DNA from: Alphaproteobacteria bacterium
GTDB taxonomy: Bacteria; Pseudomonadota; Alphaproteobacteria; Bin95
Assembly (NCBI GenBank): GCA_026710105.1
Contig: JAPORR010000065.1
Coordinates: 1-36,327, forward strand
Direction: 5' to 3'
DNA length: 36,327 bases
Made by a program: the position numbers and the translations under genes. Below, one piece after another: positions 30,430 through 36,327 of the stretch (position 1 is the first letter of the stretch; the number at the start of each line of letters is the position of its first letter). The notes below the pieces were generated by a model, which was not told the origin of the DNA, made no database searches, and saw only the letters and a list, made by a program, of their open reading frames with translations.

Positions 30430-31668
30430 TCACTGTAACGCCGGCTCGCAACCGGTGCAGCCGCCCGTCGTGACGACACCGGTGAACGAACCCGCATTCG
30501 CGCCGAGAGCGCCGCTGACCGAAAGCACCGCCGCCCGGGCTTGTCCCGAGGCCTCGAGAGCGCCGCCGACATCCAGTCGTCCGGTCACATCAAGGCTGCC
30601 TGCGCTGGCCTCGCCCGCCACGGCCAGCGCCGTGTCCGAAGCGGTGAGCCCCGTCCCGACCGACAGCAGCTGCGGGATGTTGAAGACCTGTGCCGGCGCA
30701 CCCGCATGGCCGAACCGGAACCCGCCATCCGCCCGGAACGCCGTCGCCGGAATGTGGCCCCCGAACTCCATGCTGCCGGGCTGTCCGGTCCGCCCCACCG
30801 TCACATTGCCTGCAATCTGTGCCGGCGTTCCTGCCGTTCCCGCGAATTGCCCCTGCCGGCCCACGCCCGCATCGACACCGGTGACACGGCTGGCGTTCTG
30901 TACCTCGTAGCAGCGCCGGGTATCCGCCAGCGTCGCATCGCGGCAGTCCTCGCCTGCGACCACCGAGACCGGGCTGTCGATCTCCGCTGCCGGAAGCAGC
31001 GCCTGGCCAATGGCGGCCGCATTCGGGCCGAACAGAAAATCCGTCTCCATGCGCGCCAGCTCCGGACGCCCGCTGATCGCACGCCGGTGAAGACGGTCCT
31101 CGTCATGCCCGATCCCGAAGTCCGCCGTCGCGAACAGCGAGCCCGACGGCAACGCTCCGAGCACGGCCCGTACCGCCGGCAGCCGGTCATGCATCACCGT
31201 CGTCTCACCGCCTGCCTTGCCCACAAGGTCGAGCCCGCCCATCACCGCACCCGCGCGCAAGGCCGGCTCACGGAACGAAAGTTCCGCCCCCGAAAGCGCA
31301 CAGGCCGCCATGAGCACGCCGTCAACCACAACCGCCCCATAGGCCGCCGTTGCGATCTCGCCGCCGGCGCGCACAACCGTGCCGAAGCCGGCCGGCAGGA
31401 GAGACCAGCCCTTCAGTTGCGCGGGTGTCACCACCCCCGCCGCCGTCACAAGGCCCGACTGGACCGCCCGGTGGGCCGCCCGACAGGTCATCGCCCAGAT
31501 GCGGCCCCGCTCGCGGTCGATCTCCGCGAGGCGCAGCTCCTCCTGCTTGCGCTCCCAGGCCGCGAGCACGATCACCACCGTCACCGTCAGGAACAGCGCG
31601 CCGACAGGCAACGCCGCTCCTCGACGGGCACCACGGCGCAGCCGGCAAAACAGCGATGACCGCGTCAC
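30430..31668 (-). CDS. pilV: PilV-like minor pilin / tip adhesin (first copy)
   Basis: 412 residues from GTG 31668, five bases after the pilin stop. A basic leader RLRRGARRGAALPVG precedes the helix ALFLTVTVVIVLAAWERKQ. The middle resembles the pilin-fold body of PilV (VVTPAQLKGWSLLPAGFGTV, YGAVVVDGVLMAACALSG). The C-terminal region GLTASDTALAVAGEASAGSL and LSVSGALGANAGSFTGVVTT is repeat-like, ending TGGCTGCEPALQ. Together with the adjacent copy it gives two different adhesin-type proteins in one operon. R64 reaches such diversity by shufflon inversion; here it appears fixed. Confidence 0.8.
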   Translation of the reverse strand: MTRSSLFCRLRRGARRGAALPVGALFLTVTVVIVLAAWERKQEELRLAEIDRERGRIWAMTCRAAHRAVQSGLVTAAGVVTPAQLKGWSLLPAGFGTVVRAGGEIATAAYGAVVVDGVLMAACALSGAELSFREPALRAGAVMGGLDLVGKAGGETTVMHDRLPAVRAVLGALPSGSLFATADFGIGHDEDRLHRRAISGRPELARMETDFLFGPNAAAIGQALLPAAEIDSPVSVVAGEDCRDATLADTRRCYEVQNASRVTGVDAGVGRQGQFAGTAGTPAQIAGNVTVGRTGQPGSMEFGGHIPATAFRADGGFRFGHAGAPAQVFNIPQLLSVGTGLTASDTALAVAGEASAGSLDVTGRLDVGGALEASGQARAAVLSVSGALGANAGSFTGVVTTGGCTGCEPALQ

Positions 31669-31672
31669 CGGC

Positions 31673-32206
31673 TCACCCGAACACGAAGGTCAGGGCGTTG
31701 CCCGCAGCACCATTGGCGCAGTTGGTATTCAACCAGGCGATGTTCCGCACCACTGGTGCCGCGGTGGTGACCGTCGCCGGCGGGGCCGTGCCAACGAGTA
31801 TGTTCACAATCCCCGAGCCGGCCCTCGTCCGGCCCGCATAGGCCTGGCCCAGATCCTTGCAGGTCTCGTTGTCCAGATCATCGAAGGTGATCGCGAAACG
31901 ACCGCTGTTCCCCCGGATCGCCACCGCACCGCCAAATGCATGCTGGATCGTCTCCGAGCCGGACGAGCCCACCTTGGCGCCGTCCGGGATCTTCCCGAAC
32001 CCGCGCACGATCGGCACCAGATCCGCGTTGGACCCGTAGCTGGCCTGGCCCGAATAGATCCGCTCGACATTCGCGCGCAGCGTGTTCAGCAACTCGATCG
32101 ACTCGGCCTCGTTCAGCCGCGCCGTGATCCCGTTGTAGATCCCGACCACCGCGACGATCGCGACAAGGCCCGCCACGACCGACAGCAATACTCCAATAGG
32201 GTTCAT
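31673..32206 (-). CDS. pilS: PilS-like type IVb major pilin
   Basis: 177 residues. A very short leader MNPIG precedes the hydrophobic helix VLLSVVAGLVAIVAVVGIYN, then LNEAESIELLNTLRANVERI. The globular part has the PilS pattern YGSNADLVPIVRGFGKIPDG, FGGAVAIRGN and FAITFDDLDNETCKDLGQAY. The two cysteines (ETCKDL, NTNCANG) would form the C-terminal disulfide loop. Start ATG 32206 has AAGGAG close upstream, 12 bases after the GspF-like stop. There is no glutamate at mature position 5, unusual for pilins. Confidence 0.85.
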   Translation of the reverse strand: MNPIGVLLSVVAGLVAIVAVVGIYNGITARLNEAESIELLNTLRANVERIYSGQASYGSNADLVPIVRGFGKIPDGAKVGSSGSETIQHAFGGAVAIRGNSGRFAITFDDLDNETCKDLGQAYAGRTRAGSGIVNILVGTAPPATVTTAAPVVRNIAWLNTNCANGAAGNALTFVFG

Positions 32207-32218
32207 ACTCCTCTCCTT

Positions 32219-33286
32219 TCAATAACTCCGTTCCACTTGGCTCGAGATGTCGAAACTCACCCACATGATCAGGATCATCTGTGCCGTCCCGATCCCCATC
32301 AGCACCGCGTTCAGAACCGCGGCACGCATCCGCATCAGAGCCTCCGAGCGCTCCACCCAGCGCTCCACGAAACCCGCCAGGGTCTCCTCCCAGTCCGCGC
32401 GCCCGTCCATCGCGCCCGCCACCGCAACCAGCGTCTCGTCCGGGAACCCCTGGCGCGACGCCGCCAGCGCCGCGCCGAACCCCAGGCCCTCGTTCAGCAT
32501 CAGCTCCCGGACCCGGCGCATGCGGCTGCGCACATAGGGCGAGGCACCCCGCTCGAACTGAAGGAAAGTGTCCCGGTTCAGATCCACGCCGGCTCGCAGG
32601 AACTCCACGCAGACGAACAGGAACCCGCTCCCCGAGAGCGTCCGATAGAGCGAAAAGGGCGGGATCCGGTCCGCGAACGCCCGCCCCCGGCCCGTCCAGC
32701 GCAGCACCGCAAGCCGGAACGCCGCCAGGAACAGCAGGAACAGAACCCCGATCTCGAGGTCGTTCGCGTAAAACCCCTCCGAGACCCAGGCCAGCGAGCG
32801 CGACCAGATATCCCAGCGCGACCGGTCGCTCACCTCCAGCAGCGCCGGAATGACCTCGTAGCCCATGAACCAGGTCATGCCGACGCAGCCGAAGAAGATC
32901 ACCGACGGCATGAACAGAGAGTTCATGACCGCCCGCATCTGCTTCGAGCGCATCTCGGCGACCCGTGCCGCCGCCAGGAACAGCGCCTCTGCCCGCGCCC
33001 GCCCAAGCCCGTAGAAGACCATCGCCTCGCTCGGCGGCACCCAGCGCGACAACTCCATCGCGAACTCGTCGCCGCCCGACGCCAGCGCCGTCTGCCAGTC
33101 GCGCAGCATCCGTACCCGGACCGTCTCGCGCGCCTTCGCCTGCATCACCACGCCAAGCGCCTCGCGCAGACCGAGACCGCCCTGAAGCAGGTCGTGCAGC
33201 AGATACCAGATGTCGATCCGGGCCTCCGTGCGCGCTGCCAGAAGACGCCGCACACGATGCCAGAGCGGATCCCAGAGCCATCTCAT
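32219..33286 (-). CDS. pilR: GspF/PilC-type pilus platform protein (R64 PilR-like)
   Basis: 355 residues from ATG 33286 (ATGA overlap with the ATPase gene); the frame upstream is shadow. Two GspF domains are visible. The first begins IDIWYLLHDLLQGGLGLREA and runs into the helix MNSLFMPSVIFFGCVGMTWF. The second contains GVDLNRDTFLQFERGASPYV and ends with the helix AVLNAVLMGIGTAQMILIMW. A central helix EIGVLFLLFLAAFRLAVLRW lies between. It sits in the inner membrane and couples the ATPase to pilin polymerisation. Confidence 0.9.
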   Translation of the reverse strand: MRWLWDPLWHRVRRLLAARTEARIDIWYLLHDLLQGGLGLREALGVVMQAKARETVRVRMLRDWQTALASGGDEFAMELSRWVPPSEAMVFYGLGRARAEALFLAAARVAEMRSKQMRAVMNSLFMPSVIFFGCVGMTWFMGYEVIPALLEVSDRSRWDIWSRSLAWVSEGFYANDLEIGVLFLLFLAAFRLAVLRWTGRGRAFADRIPPFSLYRTLSGSGFLFVCVEFLRAGVDLNRDTFLQFERGASPYVRSRMRRVRELMLNEGLGFGAALAASRQGFPDETLVAVAGAMDGRADWEETLAGFVERWVERSEALMRMRAAVLNAVLMGIGTAQMILIMWVSFDISSQVERSY

Positions 33287-34929
33287 ATGCTCCGCTCCGC
33301 GCCTGTGACGAGCACCGGCTTGCCCGCGCGGCACGTGTCGCCCCCGAATACTGCCCACGCCTCGCCGATATCCGCGCCCTTCAGCATCGCGTCCGCCGGA
33401 TCCACCCGGCCTTCGCCCACAGCGCGCCAGATCTTTCGACCGATCGGCACGCCACCCATCTCGGTCATCCAGTGGTTCCAGGCACCCACCGCATCCTTTT
33501 TCCGTACGAAACCCAGATAACCGTCGTCGGGGACGATCCACTCCGCCACCGCCAGCGGGCGCACATAGCCCGCCCAGGCCGCCAAAGAGAGCGCCGACTG
33601 ACCCGACTTGCGGCATTGCGGACAGCCTTCCGGATTGCGGTAACGCACACCCGGACCCAGAAGACCCGCCAGTTCCCTCGGAAGGTCCCGGCCCTCCGGA
33701 AGTTGCGTATGCGAACACGCCGGACAGAGCAGCGGCACAAGCGTCTGCTTCAGGAGCAGGCGGATATTGCCGGGCTTCGTCACCTCCGAGACATTCACCC
33801 CGAGATCCATCAGGCGGAACAGGATGCCGTTCGCCGTGTGAACATGGATCGTCGTCCAGATCTGGTGGCCCGAGTCGATGAACTGCAACACCTGCTGCGC
33901 GCCGGCCATGTCGCGGATCTCGCCCACCATCCCCGAGGCCGGATGAACCCGCACGAAATGCATCAGTGCCGCCGCGAAGCCGAGACCGCGCTCCTCGCCC
34001 AGCCCCCGCGTCCCGGCCGCGATCTGCACCGCGCCCGGTATGTCGTATTCGACCGGATCCTCCAGCGTCACCATGTTCAGCCGATGCCTGTGCTCGGCCA
34101 TCTGCAGGTTCAGATTCACCGCCAGCGTCGTCGACTTGCCGTCGCCCGTCGTCCCGCCGATGAAGATCCCGCCATATTTCGACATCCGGATCTCGCGGAA
34201 GAGGGACGCCACCTCCGGCGTGAACCCCAGATCCTCCAGGGTCTTGTCGCCGCCTACCTGCTCCCGATAGAACAGCCGCATGTAGAGGTGATGCCCCTCC
34301 GGCTCGTGCGGGCCCGCCTCGCAGCGCAGCGCCCCGATCTCCTCCGGCAGGGGAAACGTCTCCGAACGCCGCACGCTGAACCCCTGGAAGCTCGCCCGCT
34401 GCAACGAGGTCTGCCGCGAACCCTCGTCCTTCACGAAAAACAGGAACCCGAAGGCCTGCTCCGCCTCCCGCACCGTCATGTCCGAGCCGAGAGGCAGCTT
34501 ACGGTCGTTCACGATCGCGAACACACGACAGGCGTTCGGACCCTTCTCGAACACGACGTCCGAAGCCCGGGCCCTGGCCGCCTCAGTGAAGAGCCCCACA
34601 AGCCCCTCCACGATCCGCGGGTTCACATCCAGGCTTTCGTCCCGAACCCGATTGCCGCGCCAGACCTCCGCGATCTCCTGAAGCGTCCCCGCCTCTTCCC
34701 GCATCTGGCCCCGCACCGCGCCCGTGCGCTGCAGCTCGACCAGAAGTTCCCGCAACTCCGGGTCGTTGGCATAGCCCTCCGCAATCAGCACCCGCCCGTC
34801 CGACCACACCGCGCAACGCTCACGGAAGCCCTCGTCCATCCGGTCCCAGCGCAGAAGACCCGACGGCATCACCTCCGGCGGCTTCTCCTTGAACAGGAGC
34901 CGGCGCCAGAACGAACGGCGCACCGTCAT
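33283..34929 (-). CDS. pilQ: GspE/PilB-type pilus assembly ATPase (R64 PilQ-like)
   Basis: 548 residues from ATG 34929 (ATGA overlap). Walker A FIGGTTGDGKSTT lies near 256-267, the Asp box VTLEDPVEYDIPGAVQI near 285, the Walker B-like SGMVGEIRDM near 331 and the His box IWTTIHVHTAN near 352. A four-cysteine zinc site, CPACSH near 402 and CPQCRKSG near 438, is typical of GspE-class ATPases. It powers pilus extension. The N-terminal region is long and lacks membrane segments. Confidence 0.92.
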   Translation of the reverse strand: MTVRRSFWRRLLFKEKPPEVMPSGLLRWDRMDEGFRERCAVWSDGRVLIAEGYANDPELRELLVELQRTGAVRGQMREEAGTLQEIAEVWRGNRVRDESLDVNPRIVEGLVGLFTEAARARASDVVFEKGPNACRVFAIVNDRKLPLGSDMTVREAEQAFGFLFFVKDEGSRQTSLQRASFQGFSVRRSETFPLPEEIGALRCEAGPHEPEGHHLYMRLFYREQVGGDKTLEDLGFTPEVASLFREIRMSKYGGIFIGGTTGDGKSTTLAVNLNLQMAEHRHRLNMVTLEDPVEYDIPGAVQIAAGTRGLGEERGLGFAAALMHFVRVHPASGMVGEIRDMAGAQQVLQFIDSGHQIWTTIHVHTANGILFRLMDLGVNVSEVTKPGNIRLLLKQTLVPLLCPACSHTQLPEGRDLPRELAGLLGPGVRYRNPEGCPQCRKSGQSALSLAAWAGYVRPLAVAEWIVPDDGYLGFVRKKDAVGAWNHWMTEMGGVPIGRKIWRAVGEGRVDPADAMLKGADIGEAWAVFGGDTCRAGKPVLVTGAERSI

Positions 34930-35351
34930 CGCAAGGTCCTCCCGTAAAGGGCGGCCCACTGAGCGCGCCATGCGTCCCGGCTCTCACGGAACACGACCCC
35001 CACCGCCCGCCAGGGTGGAACCTCGCGGCGCAGCGATATCACTGCGATCCAGCCGCCGTCGGCCAGACCACCGATCGCCAGTGCCGCCGCCGCAATCCAG
35101 CCACCAAGCCCGACTGTCGCCGGATCTCCAGACCACAGGAACGCCAGCGCAACCGTCAGCAGGCCGATCCTGACATCAGCCAGAACATCCCCGGCGAACC
35201 ACTTCGCTACCGCCTGCCCCGGATCGAACTCCCCGGACAGCCCCGCAAGCCCGTTCGCCCGGGCCCCCGCCGCCTCCAGACGCCGCCAGACAACCGGACG
35301 CCCGGATTCGAATTCCGCCGCGCGCTCAGCGTCGGTACGGGTCTCCCTCAT
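34926..35351 (-). CDS. Small membrane protein of the recurring unknown family
   Basis: 141 residues from ATG 35351, coupled by ATGA at both ends between the PilP-like and ATPase genes. A hydrophilic N-terminus of about 55 residues precedes two helices, RIGLLTVALAFLWSGDPATV and GLGGWIAAAALAIGGLADGG. The tail WIAVISLRREVPPWRAVGVV and AQWAALYGRTLR lines up with the tails of 28282-28980 and 27354-28058. This is the shortest clear family member and has no opposing ORF, so it shows that the family is genuinely leftward-coding. Function unknown. Confidence 0.7.
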   Translation of the reverse strand: MRETRTDAERAAEFESGRPVVWRRLEAAGARANGLAGLSGEFDPGQAVAKWFAGDVLADVRIGLLTVALAFLWSGDPATVGLGGWIAAAALAIGGLADGGWIAVISLRREVPPWRAVGVVFRESRDAWRAQWAALYGRTLR

Positions 35352-36196
35352 CGCCCGCCCCTCGCCCGGTAGGGCAGACGCCCGCTCGTCCAGCCCGTCA
35401 CGCGCACACCCGGCGGGCGCGCCTCGACGGCGACGATCCTCACCCCGCCTGGCAGGCTGTCGCCCGCCTCCACGCGCCAGACATTCGCGCCGTCCGTCAC
35501 CGACGCGCGCAACGCCTCGCCCCGGCCCATCACCGCGAACCAGCCATAGTCGCGCGGCGGCTCGGGAGGCGTTGCAGACACCCGCTTCGGCTCCAGTGTT
35601 CTGGTTGCCGCCTCCTCCCGCGCGTGCTCCGCCCGCGCCGCCTCCAGCATCGCCTCATGCGCCGCGCGAACCCGCGCATCCGCCTCCCTGCGCGCCGTCT
35701 CCAGCTTGAGAGCCTCCGCTGCCCTCGCCGTCGCAGACTTCCTCAGCACCGCCGCAAGCTCGATCTCCGAGCCAACCAACTCCTTCAGGATCGCCTGGCG
35801 GTCCCGGCACAGCACCAGAACCTCGCGCTCAAGCTCCAGCGCCTCGCTGAACTGCGCCTCGTTCACCGCGCTCGACAGCATCCGCGCGATCGCCTGCCGC
35901 GGGCATTCGAACACGCGCAGCACAGCCGGCTCATAAGCGGCCACCGAAAAACCGGAAGGAGAAGCCGGGGCGGCAGGCAGAGAGTCGGCCTGCCGCCCCG
36001 ACGGGCCGGCAGCGGACGAAGCGGACCGATTATCCGCCGCCGCCGACAAGCGTTCGGTATTGTCTGAACCGGCCGAACCGATAGATGTCGGCTCCTTCAG
36101 CAACGCATCCGCCATGGCCGCGCCCGACATGAAAACGGCCGCCAGAAACGGCAACAGCGCGTGGCTGCAACAACGGAAAGCACCAGGCATCCTCAC
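35348..36196 (-). CDS. pilP: PilP-like pilus biogenesis protein, first gene of the array
   Basis: 282 residues from GTG 36196 (GAGG five bases upstream); ATG 36190 is the alternative. Signal peptide SHALLPFLAAVFMSGAAMAD. The middle is a long helical, probably coiled-coil region (ALKLETARREADARVRAAHE). The C-terminus DGANVWRVEAGDSLPGGVRI followed by VAVEARPPGVRVTGWTSGRL fits the PilP pattern of type IVb systems, in which a short beta module follows a coiled coil. It is longer than R64 PilP. It should be periplasmic and link inner-membrane pilus parts. Confidence 0.6.
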   Translation of the reverse strand: MRMPGAFRCCSHALLPFLAAVFMSGAAMADALLKEPTSIGSAGSDNTERLSAAADNRSASSAAGPSGRQADSLPAAPASPSGFSVAAYEPAVLRVFECPRQAIARMLSSAVNEAQFSEALELEREVLVLCRDRQAILKELVGSEIELAAVLRKSATARAAEALKLETARREADARVRAAHEAMLEAARAEHAREEAATRTLEPKRVSATPPEPPRDYGWFAVMGRGEALRASVTDGANVWRVEAGDSLPGGVRIVAVEARPPGVRVTGWTSGRLPYRARGGR

Positions 36197-36217
36197 GCGA
36201 GCCTCACAGCCCGGTTG

Positions 36218-36246
36218 TTGTCCCGCGACGCGGATGCCCCTACCAT
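36218..36246 (+). promoter_or_regulatory. Possible promoter of the DUF1640-type gene
   Basis: TTGTCC at 36218-36223 and TACCAT at 36241-36246 are separated by 17 bases, and the ATG follows six bases later. If used, the transcript would begin at or next to the start codon (leaderless). No ribosome-binding site is visible before the ATG, which fits. The match to the sigma-70 consensus is only moderate. Confidence 0.3.
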
Positions 36247-36252
36247 CGCGGC

Positions 36253-36327
36253 ATGTCCATCGCGTTCGATACCCACCGCTTCGTCAAACGGCTGACGACC
36301 GAAGGCGGGTTTACCGAGAAGCAGGCG
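36253..36327 (+). CDS. DUF1640-type coiled-coil protein (partial, runs off the window)
   Basis: 25 codons are visible: MSIAFDTHRFVKRLTTEGGF followed by TEKQA. The opening FDTHRFVKRL-EGGFTEKQA matches the start of DUF1640 proteins, short coiled-coil proteins with a C-terminal membrane helix that are common on proteobacterial mobile elements. It is divergent from the pilus and transfer array with 56 bases between the starts. The C-terminal part is outside the window, so the family call rests on the N-terminus alone. Confidence 0.65.
   Translation, partial: MSIAFDTHRFVKRLTTEGGFTEKQA

Noticed and set aside
29300-31700. Shufflon at the PilV-like genes
   Set aside because: No inverted repeats or partial pilV C-terminal segments in opposite orientation were seen, and no recombinase gene is present.
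32219-33718. 499-codon version of the GspF-like gene
   Set aside because: The first 144 codons are a shadow of the ATPase gene; ATG 33286 with the ATGA overlap is the natural start.
31379-34947. Two long rightward open frames (about 713 and 660 codons)
   Set aside because: They lie opposite the pilin, PilV-like, GspF and GspE genes, which have clear motifs; their own sequences are low-complexity shadows.
1-36327. CRISPR arrays, tRNA or rRNA genes, insertion sequences
   Set aside because: No regularly spaced repeats, no tRNA-like cloverleaf or rRNA sequence and no transposase ORF were recognised by eye; the duplications at 22-23 and 27-29 kb lack terminal inverted repeats.

Overview
The window is high-GC DNA, with roughly 80% or more G+C at third codon positions in the best-conserved genes. 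Almost all of it is one long leftward (minus-strand) gene array running from about 36196 down to 3295. The gene set is an IncI/R64-like (MPF-I, Dot/Icm-type) type IVB conjugation system joined to an R64-like type IVb thin-pilus system. I read this as the transfer region of a conjugative plasmid or integrative element from a proteobacterium, most likely an alphaproteobacterium. The lineage is inferred from general gene flavour (DUF1640 neighbour, MazE-type antitoxin, TbpB-like lipoprotein domain) and is not proven. No relaxase, replication gene, secretin or lytic transglycosylase is visible, so the mobile unit continues beyond the window.

Right end (26.0-36.3 kb): a rightward DUF1640-type coiled-coil gene begins at 36253 and runs off the edge. 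Leftward from 36196 come a PilP-like protein, a small membrane protein, the GspE/PilB-type pilus ATPase, the GspF/PilC-type platform protein, a PilS-like major pilin, two tandem PilV-like minor pilins ending in CxGC, a periplasmic protein, a tandem duplication carrying two paralogous membrane proteins and a chimeric 76-codon gene, an A24 prepilin peptidase, a further membrane protein and a small exported protein.

Middle (3.9-26 kb): a lipoprotein joining a thermonuclease domain to a TbpB-like beta-barrel domain, a TcpQ-domain protein, DotD, membrane proteins including a chimeric dotD-derived gene, DotC, DotB, IcmT, a second TcpQ-domain protein, a coiled-coil membrane protein, a 41-residue membrane peptide, a DsbC/G-like protein, DotI, DotH, DotG, DotE, DotP, DotO, two exported proteins in the TraV/TraW positions, DotA/TraY and a VirD4-type coupling protein. 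Most junctions are ATGA or GTGA overlaps, so the array looks translationally coupled. The likely working order is: pilin made and processed by the peptidase, assembled by the ATPase and platform protein, and tipped by PilV for mating-pair contact. DotC/D/H/G/I/E/P/O/B/A build the channel, and the coupling protein feeds it.

Left end (0-3.8 kb): a Uma2-family nuclease gene (rightward), a convergent leftward pair of a three-Cys-motif DUF5131 protein and its partner TcmP, a frameshifted MazE-type antitoxin remnant, and an exported hypothetical protein closing the transfer array.

The most unusual feature is a recurring module between transfer and pilus genes (about 20.3-20.8, 21.7-23.3, 26.1-26.8 and 27.4-29.0 kb). 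Each module has a leftward polytopic membrane protein with a related C-terminal helix. In four modules a short rightward ORF for a small membrane protein lies exactly antisense to the hydrophilic N-terminal part of the leftward ORF. Both strands have plausible start signals, and hand-counted codon-position G+C favours the rightward reading. Two of the modules are flanked by small duplications of neighbouring gene ends. I could not identify this family; it is the best candidate for an undescribed system here.
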